Source of the DNA: Segetibacter sp. 3557_3
Lineage (GTDB): Bacteria; Bacteroidota; Bacteroidia; Chitinophagales; Chitinophagaceae
DNA length: 64,000 nt
Assembly (NCBI RefSeq): GCF_004354985.1
Contig: NZ_SMSK01000009.1
Span: 1 to 64,000, forward strand
Direction: 5' to 3'
Shown: positions 28,679 through 36,929 of the stretch, piece by piece
How the letters are laid out: the number at the start of each line of letters is the position of its first letter
How positions within the stretch are numbered: position 1 is the first letter of the stretch
The notes under the pieces: generated by a model
Database searches by the model: none
Seen by the model: the letters and a program-made list of their open reading frames with translations, nothing else
Told to the model about the DNA's origin: nothing
Made by a program: the position numbers and the translations under genes

Positions 28679-28880
28679 GTCATTCCGACGCAGGAGGAAT
28701 TTTTCGGGAGAGATGAGAGATGAACGATGAGAGATGAGTCGCAAATTTTTTGTCATGCCGACGAAGGAGGGATCCCGTCGGGTGCGATGAGAGATGAGTC
28801 GCAAATGATTTGTCATCCCGACGAACTTTGTTACCCGGCGCATTTTGTCATCCCGACGAAGGAGGAATCCCGGCGGGAGC
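28679..28880. repeat. TGTCATnCCGACG-type short repeat cluster
   Basis: Four units beginning TGTCATnCCGACG start at 28679, 28751, 28811 and 28846, mostly followed by AAGGAGGnATCCCG. Two are separated by a shared GATGAGAGATGAGTCGCAAAT spacer. This is a common intergenic repeat type in Bacteroidota. It lies in the 28494-28987 gap, which holds no gene. Confidence 0.75.
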
Positions 28881-28934
28881 GTTGTCCACACAAAATAATC
28901 GTTGAACCGGGGACAGGACGGAGCGAATTATAGA

Positions 28935-28942
28935 TACCTTTG
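28935..28942 (+). promoter_or_regulatory. Candidate -7 promoter box of the zincin gene
   Basis: TACCTTTG is an exact match to TAnnTTTG, 45 bases upstream of the start at 28988. No clear -33 TTTG is seen at the right distance. Confidence 0.4.
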
Positions 28943-28987
28943 GCAGCACCATCGAAACACTATGGTTGACTGCTAAATATTAGATTA

Positions 28988-29632
28988 TTGATGAATTTGC
29001 TATCCGTTCTAATGATGCTTACACAGGTTGCCAACACAAATGACGAAACCGGGGCGGAACTGCTGCGCTACAAGCACAACAAGGAAATTCCGGTACTTAT
29101 CGAGCAAAACGTACTTAAGGCATTGGCGTTTTTCCCGGAATTGAGGGATGCGAGGATCAGTTTCATTTTCAAGCGCAACATCAAAGGTTCGGTGATGCAG
29201 GCCCAGCCCGTATTTGCTACCCTGGTTGGCCCACGTAAAGCCAGGCGCTATCGCATCAACATAAGTTCACAATTTAAACTGATCAGTACCCAAATGCCCA
29301 TCCAGGACATCCCCGCTGATGTAATGATTGGTTGGATCGGTCATGAGCTTGGGCATATACTGGACTATGAGGGCCGGAGCAACGCGGGCCTTGTGTCTTT
29401 TGGGTATAACTATTACTTCTCACCAAAGTATGTTAAGCATGCCGAAATGGTGGCCGACTCTTTTGCAGTCGAACGGGGCATGGGCAATTACATCTTAGCA
29501 ACAAAGCGGTTTATTCTCGATCATGCCGAACTTCCCCAGGCCTATAAAGATAAAATTTCCAGGCTCTACTTATCCCCCGATGTCATCGTTGAACAGGTGC
29601 GATTGCTGGAGGAGAAAAAGCGGCAGGAATAG
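28988..29632 (+). CDS. Zinc metalloprotease-like protein (HExxH zincin) of unknown function
   Basis: A 214-residue protein with a short hydrophobic N-terminus (MMNLLSVLMMLTQVA) that may be a weak signal peptide. The zinc motif HELGH is at 119-123, and HAEMVADSFAVE (151-162) supplies a gluzincin-like third ligand, with Glu153 followed by Ala-Asp. This HELGH...E..AD pattern is typical of small M48/M78-like or membrane-associated peptidases. No transmembrane helices follow, so it is probably soluble or periplasmic. I do not recognise a named family. It is preceded by a repeat cluster and a promoter candidate and converges on the GH3 gene. Confidence 0.7.
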   Translation: MMNLLSVLMMLTQVANTNDETGAELLRYKHNKEIPVLIEQNVLKALAFFPELRDARISFIFKRNIKGSVMQAQPVFATLVGPRKARRYRINISSQFKLISTQMPIQDIPADVMIGWIGHELGHILDYEGRSNAGLVSFGYNYYFSPKYVKHAEMVADSFAVERGMGNYILATKRFILDHAELPQAYKDKISRLYLSPDVIVEQVRLLEEKKRQE

Positions 29633-29633
29633 G

Positions 29634-29695
29634 GTGTTGAGGTATTGGGTATTGGGTATTGAGGTATTTGGTATTGAGGTATTTGGTATTGAGGT
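29634..29695. repeat. Short degenerate tandem repeat array
   Basis: GGTATTGGGTATTGGG/GGTATTTGGTATTGAG, a 16-bp unit in about four copies starting two bases after the zincin gene stop codon, followed by AGTTGATCAGTTGATTGG, a sequence also found at 50494-50522. Confidence 0.8.
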
Positions 29696-29790
29696 AAGTT
29701 GATCAGTTGATTGGTTGAATAGTTGACTGATTAATTCCTTTGTTTCCTGATGATGATGGGTTGGTTGGAGAATAATAGGAGCAGCAACGC

Positions 29791-31311
29791 CTAAGCAAGC
29801 TGCAATACAAATTCCCTGAATTCGCTGAACTCTTCTTCTTTCATCACCCTTGGAATTTTTGCCTGCCCACCCAGCTTTTTAAACTTCTCGCTCCAGTTGT
29901 AAAAATGTTCCACCGGAACAACCTCTACCTCCACGCCCTTTAATGCTTTCGTCCTGGCGACCTGGTAATTCTTATTGTTATCGCATAGTTCCTGGTCGAT
30001 GACTTCCGCAGCCCTGGCCGGGTCAACCTCTTTATCGGCACCAATGACCCACTTCATGATGTACTTTTCATCTTCAAAAACAACCGCGGCAGTAAACTCT
30101 TTTACTTCAATATCAAAAATGTCCTCCAGCTTTTGGATACCCATATTCATCTTTTGGACCGACAGCTGCTCTCCTACTACATTGAGGTAATGTTTGGTTC
30201 GTCCACTGATCCGGATTTCTGACCTTTTTTTATCGGTTATCGTTACAGTATCACCAATCATATACCGCCATGCGCCCGAAACGGTTGAAATAAGCAACAC
30301 ATACTCCGTGTTTTCAGCTGCCTGCTCAAGGGTAAGCACTTGTACCCCCTGTTTAACCCTGCCGTCGTCGTCGATATTATCTTCAACAAAGGGCACAAAT
30401 TCGAAGAATATGCCATTGTTTACAATCAGCGCCATCGAATCGGTATCGGGCCGTTTTTGGGTAGCCAGGTAACCCTCTGAAGCCAGGTAGGTGTCGATAT
30501 AAACCAAGGGACGCGCCAGCAGCTTTTCCATACTCTTGCGATATGGCTCGAATGCAACACCGCCCGACGTATACACATGCAGGTTTGGCCAGATATCGTG
30601 AATGGTGTTGAGGTTATTGTAGGTAATGATTTCCTTCAACATCAACTCTACCCATGAGGGAATACCGGAGATACTTCCAATATCCCAGCCAGGTGCCTCA
30701 ATTGCAATACGCCTTACCTTTTCATCCCAGTTTTCAATGGAAGCGATTTCTGTTCCCGGCTTATAAAATTTGCTAAACCAGCCGGGTATATTTGCCGCAC
30801 TAATCCCGCTGATCTCACCTTCGAAGTGGTCCACCTCTTCGATCAGGCTGGTACTGCTGCCCAGCATCAGGATTTGTTTGTCGAAGAAGTCTGTTGGCAG
30901 ATCAAAATTTTTCAGGCTCAATACCTGCTGCATGCCCGATTTGCGAATAGCGGTGATCATATCGGCCGTAACAGGTATGGATTTCTTGTTACTTGTTGTG
31001 CCGCTGCTCAGGGCGAAGTACTTCTGCCCGCCGGGCCAGGTGATGTTCTGGTGTCCTTTCAACAAATAGTTCCACCACTCTTCATACATCGCATCATAAT
31101 CATACACCGGAACCTGTTCCTGGAAAGCCCTGATTGGATCCGGGCTTCTCAGAATGTCGTTAAACTTATATTTCAACCCAAATGCGGTAAGCCGGGCTTT
31201 TTTAATCAGCTGTAAAAGTACTGACCGCTGGGCTTTGTACGGATTTGGATCCCGACTGATCATCCCATTGAAATCGATCGCTTTTTTAATTACTCCACCA
31301 AGCAGGGTCAT
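29791..31311 (-). CDS. GH3-family acyl-amido synthetase (bacterial GH3 auxin-responsive promoter family)
   Basis: A 506-residue adenylate-forming enzyme of the ANL superfamily, GH3 branch. The ATP/AMP motif I is FALSSGTTSNKKSIPVT (about 104-120). A second motif with YLASEGYLA follows (about 279), and a flexible C-terminal domain carries the basic GRTKHYLNVVGEQL hinge. In plants GH3 enzymes join amino acids to jasmonate, auxin or benzoates. Bacterial members are widespread in Bacteroidota and their substrates are mostly unknown. It stands alone. Its length and complete motifs indicate an intact enzyme. Confidence 0.9.
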   Translation of the reverse strand: MTLLGGVIKKAIDFNGMISRDPNPYKAQRSVLLQLIKKARLTAFGLKYKFNDILRSPDPIRAFQEQVPVYDYDAMYEEWWNYLLKGHQNITWPGGQKYFALSSGTTSNKKSIPVTADMITAIRKSGMQQVLSLKNFDLPTDFFDKQILMLGSSTSLIEEVDHFEGEISGISAANIPGWFSKFYKPGTEIASIENWDEKVRRIAIEAPGWDIGSISGIPSWVELMLKEIITYNNLNTIHDIWPNLHVYTSGGVAFEPYRKSMEKLLARPLVYIDTYLASEGYLATQKRPDTDSMALIVNNGIFFEFVPFVEDNIDDDGRVKQGVQVLTLEQAAENTEYVLLISTVSGAWRYMIGDTVTITDKKRSEIRISGRTKHYLNVVGEQLSVQKMNMGIQKLEDIFDIEVKEFTAAVVFEDEKYIMKWVIGADKEVDPARAAEVIDQELCDNNKNYQVARTKALKGVEVEVVPVEHFYNWSEKFKKLGGQAKIPRVMKEEEFSEFREFVLQLA

Positions 31312-31594
31312 ATCAATTAAATTTTTCTATCCTTAGCAATATTCATACCCCCAACCGGTTAGTTTGGTTTACGCGTGAGAAGTTGCTGGTGAAATATGGG
31401 TGAGCTTGCTTGAAAGTCCATTGCTCGTGATAAGACCTTTAACCTCGAGATCTTCGGTTGATGAAAGATGGTGATTGCACACTCCCTGGCCTGCTTACAT
31501 CAGGATCGCAGTGACCGGATCCATCATACTACGGCGAGATAAGACGTTGTAACTATAGCTGCGATCTTCGTTTTATACCGGGTTTCAAACGCGA

Positions 31595-34500
31595 TTATTG
31601 CTTTGCTACAGGTAATGTCTGCATGCTTAAGCCATCATAAACTTTAACGTTGTAAACACCCCTGGGCAACCTCGCAATATCAAGCCGGAAGTCAGAATGG
31701 TTTAACGCGGTTTTCTTGAACACAAGCATGCCGGCTGAATTGTATACTTCCACCCATCGGATCTTATTGGCTCCTGCATGAACAACAATTTCGTTTGTAG
31801 CAGGGTTAGGATAAACCAAAATTGCAGGCAGCAAAGATTTTAAAAACCGTATTTCAGAATATCGATATGCTCCATCTGCGTCAACCTGCTTCAGGCGATA
31901 ATAGTTGTGCGTAAACGGCGCCCGATCTGTAAAGGCATACGAAGTATTATTGCCTTCAATCCTTCCCTGCTCAATTTTGCCAATACTTTGGAAAACTATC
32001 CCGTCCCTGCTTTTTTCGACCACATAGTAACTGTGATCAACCTCCCTGGTAGTCGTCCAGTTAAGCAGGTTACCGTTGATTGTTGAAGTGCCTTTAAAGG
32101 ATAACATGCTTACCGGAAGCACAGAATTGACCGGAACTTCCAGGCTCAGGTAGTCGTACATCAGGTGGCTTACCCAACCGGAATTTGAGGGCATCGCCAG
32201 CGTTATCGTGTTGTTACCTGCAACCAACCTGCTCATCGGTATGGATATTTGCTTATAACTGTATTTGGCATAGTTCGCCTGCCGGATAAAGGCGTTGCCA
32301 TCGCCGTTGTCGGGAAAGTAGGTGGTAAAAACAGCATTTTCATTGTTCACATAGATCCACTGTTGGGCATGGTCGTTACTTGCATAAGCAATGGTAAGTG
32401 TTGCATTGCCTGTTGTAGGGCTACCCGGGGGTACTACAAAGTTGATCCGCCACTTCCATAAGCCGGCAGGTGCAAAAGCGGGATCAGGGTATTTGGTATG
32501 CGCAAAAGGAATTGTTGTTGACCAGTTTTGATCCGCAACATTGTATTCAACCGGGTTTGGAAAAGTATCCCTGAACTTCCGTTCAACAAAGCCTTCTGCA
32601 TAGTCGAATTTACCCATCCTGAATTCATCCGATTTCCGGTTTGCCGCACCAATTTCCCAAAGAAGGTGGCCATAGTTCCTCGGTATTGTCCAGCTGATGT
32701 TGCCCAGCGCACTATCTTTTCCGGCTGTGACGGTGATGCCATCTAACCTGTAATCACCTACTGCCCCGTTGCAATAAGCAAAGAAGCTGTAAGTGCCGGG
32801 TCGCACATGCGGTATCTTGAATTCCCCATCAGCGTTTGTTTTTACCCAGTAATGGTAGTTTTTACCTTCATGTTGCCATTCGTTGTCGGCATTGCTGATT
32901 TTAGTCAGGCCAACCCAGGCATTTGCACCGGTCACTTCCGGCTTAAGCATGTCTTTAATAATAAACTTACCGGAAATGCTTCCGCGTTCTGCTGCCAACG
33001 GGTATTCTGGTGTATTGGTCAGCCAGGTATATGGCCACTTTGCCTTTTCCTGTTCTGCCCTTGCTTTTGCAGCTGCCCAGTTTTCGTCGCCCGTTTGCTT
33101 GCTGGTAGTATACAATAGGTAGGGTCCGTATATTTTGCTCCATTGTTCACCTTGCTGTATCACAAAGCTTTTATCCCCATAATGCAACCCATTCAGCAAC
33201 ATATGGTTGATCCCTGCGGCGGCGTTCAGATCCTGGTGGGTAGGACCTCCGTTCATGAACTCCGGGCTACTCAAAACCATCCAGGTGCCGATGTGATTTA
33301 CGGAACTCGCATGCCCCCAAACAGGTGTTTCCCAAAACGCCGCCGTATATTCATACTTACCGTCAAACTTACCCGCCCGTACACCCGTATTGAGCTTTGC
33401 AATTTCAGCTATCCCTGTTGCGGAAGCATTATTAAAATCGTAAACAGAAGGCATCTGCCAGTTGCGCAATGAGTCGACATAGATCCGCTCGCACAGGTAA
33501 TCTGTTCCGTTCTGGGCTATCCATTCGACCATTCTCCACGAGCCAAGGTCAAAAGCAGGATACGCCGGCTTGTGTTCCAGGATAGAGTAGCTGTACAATC
33601 CAGTGTCGCCCCTGTTCAGTACATAGTGGATGTCGGCATCTGCAGGTGTTACCTGTCCGGTTTGCGGGTTATATGAGCGCTTGAGCGATACATCAACAAT
33701 GTCGGGAGCGTCTGTCTTCACCGTAAAAACGCAGTTGTTCATGGTTTCAAAACCATAACTCGTTTGAAAGTCGTGGTAGGCACCGGTTCGTGACGCGCCA
33801 ATTTGATTAAGTTGCTCAACACCGTTGTATTTAAGCGAAAGAATATCGCCGGACCTTTTTTCTATTCTTGCCCGGATGATGCCATTATTCAAAACTACAG
33901 AATCGCCATATTCCCTGAGCATGCTGTTCGGGTTCAACGACAAAAACACACTCGTATTCACCCCATCGTAGTCGATGATTAGCGTTTTACCGGGGGTTGT
34001 TGAAAGCCTTCCATCCGCAACGAGCGCTTGGAGCTGAACAACTTTATTGCCGGCAACCTGCATCAGACCGATACCAGAAATAGAGATACTTCCACCAGTT
34101 CCAATCACCAGGTTTCTTAATATCCTAACCGAGCCACCGGTAATGCTTAGTTGCGCGGTTGATCCATTGGTTATTGCCAGGTTCAGGTCCATGTTTACAC
34201 CACCGGAGCCGGCGTTTAAGGAACCACCTGCAACGCTTACGATTGCACTACCGTTTGTGTTCGTGCCAATAAACATGGCATTTTTCGATGTAAGTGACCC
34301 ACCGTTGATGGTAAGAAAAGCAGCCTCCCTGTTGCCAATATAAGCATTGTTCCTGATGTTCAGATCCGCAGGAGCATTCAGAACAACCGTTCCGTTTAAC
34401 GAGTCGTTGTTGTTTGGATATACGGCGCCATTACAGGTAAAGGTGCCACCTCCCAGGGTGTTCAACCTGTCCGGGCGATAGTTGATGTTCGAAGCGTTGC

Positions 34501-34714
34501 CACCATTTAACACGGCAGCATGGGGCGAACCCTGGCCAATCCTTAACCTGGTACTGGTAACATTGGCGAAGTTGATGTTGGTGTCGGCCCAGTTCTGCCG
34601 GTTGAAATAATCTGTGTTTACTTTTCCCGTCCAGTTATTGGTTTGTGATAAAGCCTGAAGCACCAATACAAACTGAAGAATGAAAACAAGAAACCGGCAG
34701 TAAATTTTTATCAT
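31595..34714 (-). CDS. Secreted PL4-family rhamnogalacturonan lyase with T9SS sorting domain
   Basis: A 1039-residue secreted enzyme. I start at 34714 because this Met opens the signal peptide (1-24, ending ALSQ). Residues 30-255 form Gly/Ser-rich beta-solenoid-like repeats (for example LTINGGSLTS, VSVAGGSLNA, LSITGGSVRI). Residues 265-560 look like the PL4 beta-sandwich catalytic domain (WETPVWGHASSVNHIGTW and NGLHYGD). Residues 575-680 form the FnIII-like middle domain, 690-862 the CBM-like domain (FPNPVEYNVADQNWSTTIPF region), 868-955 an FnIII-like linker, and 965-1039 a type A T9SS C-terminal domain (VYPNPATNE... to RGVYNVKVYD). PL4 lyases cleave the rhamnogalacturonan I backbone by beta-elimination. 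No pectin operon surrounds it. Confidence 0.88.
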   Translation of the reverse strand: MIKIYCRFLVFILQFVLVLQALSQTNNWTGKVNTDYFNRQNWADTNINFANVTSTRLRIGQGSPHAAVLNGGNASNINYRPDRLNTLGGGTFTCNGAVYPNNNDSLNGTVVLNAPADLNIRNNAYIGNREAAFLTINGGSLTSKNAMFIGTNTNGSAIVSVAGGSLNAGSGGVNMDLNLAITNGSTAQLSITGGSVRILRNLVIGTGGSISISGIGLMQVAGNKVVQLQALVADGRLSTTPGKTLIIDYDGVNTSVFLSLNPNSMLREYGDSVVLNNGIIRARIEKRSGDILSLKYNGVEQLNQIGASRTGAYHDFQTSYGFETMNNCVFTVKTDAPDIVDVSLKRSYNPQTGQVTPADADIHYVLNRGDTGLYSYSILEHKPAYPAFDLGSWRMVEWIAQNGTDYLCERIYVDSLRNWQMPSVYDFNNASATGIAEIAKLNTGVRAGKFDGKYEYTAAFWETPVWGHASSVNHIGTWMVLSSPEFMNGGPTHQDLNAAAGINHMLLNGLHYGDKSFVIQQGEQWSKIYGPYLLYTTSKQTGDENWAAAKARAEQEKAKWPYTWLTNTPEYPLAAERGSISGKFIIKDMLKPEVTGANAWVGLTKISNADNEWQHEGKNYHYWVKTNADGEFKIPHVRPGTYSFFAYCNGAVGDYRLDGITVTAGKDSALGNISWTIPRNYGHLLWEIGAANRKSDEFRMGKFDYAEGFVERKFRDTFPNPVEYNVADQNWSTTIPFAHTKYPDPAFAPAGLWKWRINFVVPPGSPTTGNATLTIAYASNDHAQQWIYVNNENAVFTTYFPDNGDGNAFIRQANYAKYSYKQISIPMSRLVAGNNTITLAMPSNSGWVSHLMYDYLSLEVPVNSVLPVSMLSFKGTSTINGNLLNWTTTREVDHSYYVVEKSRDGIVFQSIGKIEQGRIEGNNTSYAFTDRAPFTHNYYRLKQVDADGAYRYSEIRFLKSLLPAILVYPNPATNEIVVHAGANKIRWVEVYNSAGMLVFKKTALNHSDFRLDIARLPRGVYNVKVYDGLSMQTLPVAKQ

Positions 34715-34853
34715 GGGGGATCGCTTAACTAAAAATAGAATCGGAACAGGGGAATTACCCAGTACGGTTGTAATATATGTCATTAGTGGAGCTCTCCGAA
34801 ATGCTGTTCATTAGGGCAACCCGTACATGCAGGCTAACGTAAGCAGGCTTTGG

Positions 34854-36218
34854 TTAACGCATATCCGGTGCAGGAAATAGTATACCCCCAAATAAGAGGT
34901 ATGACCATAAGAGGGTCCAGAGTATGTTGAACAGCTGGGCCGCAATAAAGGCAATTGCTGGCCTGCCCCCTTGTATACGCACAAGGTCGGCAAAGCGTGC
35001 CTCCATACCAATGGCTACAAAAGCAAGGGCAAACCAAAGGGTACGAAGACTATTGAGTATACCGGAGACCTGCTTAGTGGTTTCTGCAGGGATAAGAAAT
35101 GAGAAGATTAGCGAGGCAGCAATAAAGCCGAGCACAAATTTTGGAAATCGATCCCATATCACCGCAGCGCCCCTTCCCTCTGTTGCATTTGCCTGGTTGG
35201 GGTTCTTTTTCAATGTCCACCATGCGGCAATAAAAATTGCCGCAACCCCGATCAATACATTTTGCGAAAACTTTACGATCACACCGGCTTTCAATGCAAG
35301 CGGACCAACAAGGGCAGCTGCTGCAGTAACCGAAGCGGTTGTATCCAATGTGCCGCCGAGCCATGCACCCGCAACCAATTCAGGAAGGTTAAGTTTACCG
35401 GCAAGCCATGGTTGTATAATCAACATCGGGATGGCAACAAGCAGTACCAGCGATGTTACATAAGAAAGTTTTCTTTTATCGCCCTTGATTGCACCCGCTG
35501 CAACGATCGCTGCCGATACACCACAGATGGAAACGGCAGAAGCAAGAATAACCCCGAATTCATCATCGACCTTAAGCTTGCGCGACAGCCACAACGAAAA
35601 AAACCACACCACCGCTACCACAACAACTGCCTGCAATATGCCCGGCACACCAGCTTTGATAATGTCGGTAAATAACACACTGGTACCAAGAATGACCAGG
35701 CCGGTTTTAATAAAGAACTCAGAACGTGCTGCTTCTTTCAACCATCCGGGCGAAAAAACATTGCTGATGATCAGCCCGGATATGAGCCCAAAAACCACGT
35801 ATTCTATGCCATAGTACGCAACGGTTTTATTGCCCGCAATGATCAGGGCAGTGAGCCCCAGCAAAAAGATCAATCCAAAACCCCTTACAAAGTTCCGGAT
35901 GCTACCACCAGACAGCGCGATGGCTGCCGATGCCAGCACCAGGAAAGCAATGCCGATGGTGCCGATTACCGCGAGGTTACCAATAGCGAGTACCTTGTTC
36001 AATAAGTCATCACTGTTTTGCCATTGGTATACCGGGGTGGTAAACTTGAAGGAAGGGTTAGCGAAAGCAACGAGTAAGATCATTACCACAATAAAGCCGC
36101 CTATGATTACCGCCCACCAGTCTTCTGTTAACCTGCCCAGGAATGTTGTTGGTGGTGCCTTCTGCACATCATCTGCATCAATTGCCACGGAACCGTTTTG
36201 TACAATGTTTGTCGACAT
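34854..36218 (-). CDS. YeiH-family putative sulfate/anion exporter
   Basis: A 454-residue inner-membrane protein of the PSE (YeiH, UPF0324) family, with about ten to eleven membrane helices. It starts with a roughly 30-residue polar N-terminus, and a non-canonical extra hydrophobic segment (about 36-57) precedes the conserved core. The core contains FIKTGLVILGTSVLF and SAVSICGVSAAIVAAGAIKG, and the second half has GTLDTTASVTAAAAL. The family is proposed to export sulfate or related anions, often with cysteine-metabolism regulators. No such regulator is adjacent here. It is followed by the PL4 gene on the same strand after a 139-base gap, with no evidence that they are co-transcribed. Confidence 0.88.
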   Translation of the reverse strand: MSTNIVQNGSVAIDADDVQKAPPTTFLGRLTEDWWAVIIGGFIVVMILLVAFANPSFKFTTPVYQWQNSDDLLNKVLAIGNLAVIGTIGIAFLVLASAAIALSGGSIRNFVRGFGLIFLLGLTALIIAGNKTVAYYGIEYVVFGLISGLIISNVFSPGWLKEAARSEFFIKTGLVILGTSVLFTDIIKAGVPGILQAVVVVAVVWFFSLWLSRKLKVDDEFGVILASAVSICGVSAAIVAAGAIKGDKRKLSYVTSLVLLVAIPMLIIQPWLAGKLNLPELVAGAWLGGTLDTTASVTAAAALVGPLALKAGVIVKFSQNVLIGVAAIFIAAWWTLKKNPNQANATEGRGAAVIWDRFPKFVLGFIAASLIFSFLIPAETTKQVSGILNSLRTLWFALAFVAIGMEARFADLVRIQGGRPAIAFIAAQLFNILWTLLWSYLLFGGILFPAPDMR

Positions 36219-36319
36219 GAGAGGAGTTAAGAGTTATGAGTTAAGAATTATGAGTAAATGTTATTTTGAATGTTGGATGTTAAATGTTGAATGAGTTAGG
36301 AATGATGAACTATGAATCA

Positions 36320-36405
36320 ATGTCGTTTAGTTAAGCAACATTTTTGGACCCAACTGCAGGAATTCTATAGAACATCCTTGCGTCGCACTCTTGTACGGCA
36401 AATCA
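36320..36405. repeat. Truncated dispersed inverted-repeat element
   Basis: It begins with the terminal repeat ATGTCGTTTAGTTAAG and continues in reverse orientation through TTTTTGGACCCAACTGCAGG and GCGTCGCACTCTTGTACGGCA. The far terminal repeat is missing; the sequence runs into the 48-bp array. Confidence 0.7.
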
Positions 36406-36410
36406 ATTCT

Positions 36411-36706
36411 GAGCTATGAGCCGAGACTATGTTAGATGTTGCATGTTGAATGTTGAATAAGTCATGAGCCGAGAATATGTTAAATGCTGTATGTTAAATG
36501 TTGAATGAGTCATGAGCCTAGACTATGTTAAATGTTGTATGTTAAAAGTTGAATGAGTCATGAGCCGAGACTATGTTAAATCTTGTATGTTAAATGTTGA
36601 CTGAGTCATGAGCCGAGAATATGTTAAATGCTGTATGTTAAATGTTGAATAAGTCATGAGCCGAGACTATGTTAAATGTTGTATGTTAAATGTTGAATGA
36701 GTCAGA
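36411..36706. repeat. 48-bp tandem repeat array, six copies
   Basis: The CCGAGA landmark recurs at 36421, 36469, 36517, 36565, 36613 and 36661, an exact 48-bp period (the third copy reads CCTAGA). Each unit contains two near-identical ATGTTAAATG blocks. Copies differ by a few substitutions, with the second and fifth sharing GAATATG and ATGCTGT. There are no unique spacers, so this is not CRISPR. Confidence 0.92.
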
Positions 36707-36725
36707 AGTAGTGAACAATGAATCA

Positions 36726-36840
36726 ATATTGTTTAGTTGTGCTCGCGGCCTTTTGATTGCTTAATGATGCAATGCAGAACAAGCCCACCTGGCTGAAGTC
36801 ATATAGCTGGGTCTATAAAAACTTGCTAACTAATCAACGA
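36726..36840. repeat. Diverged dispersed inverted-repeat element
   Basis: TATTGTTTAGTTGTG at the left and CTTGCTAACTAATCAACGA at the right correspond to the terminal repeats, with TGCAGAACAAG and GGGTCTATAAAAAC as remnants of the core. Strongly substituted. Confidence 0.5.
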
Positions 36841-36929
36841 CGAATTACCGATGATGAATGATATCGTTTGATAATCATTTTTGAATTCAACTGTCGACCA
36901 CTTCGTTTTTGCGTTCTTATTTTGCATTT

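Larger units (their letters stand above)
36219..36929. other. Repeat-filled intergenic region
   Basis: About 710 bases with no gene. In order it holds a stretch of ATGAGT/TTAAATGTTGAAT low-complexity DNA, a truncated dispersed element in reverse orientation, the six-copy 48-bp tandem array, a diverged dispersed element, and AT-rich TTGCATTTTTAATTT repeats next to the oxidoreductase stop codon. Confidence 0.8.

Noticed and set aside
36411-36706. CRISPR array
   Set aside because: The 48-bp units are contiguous and near-identical, without unique spacers, and no cas gene is nearby.
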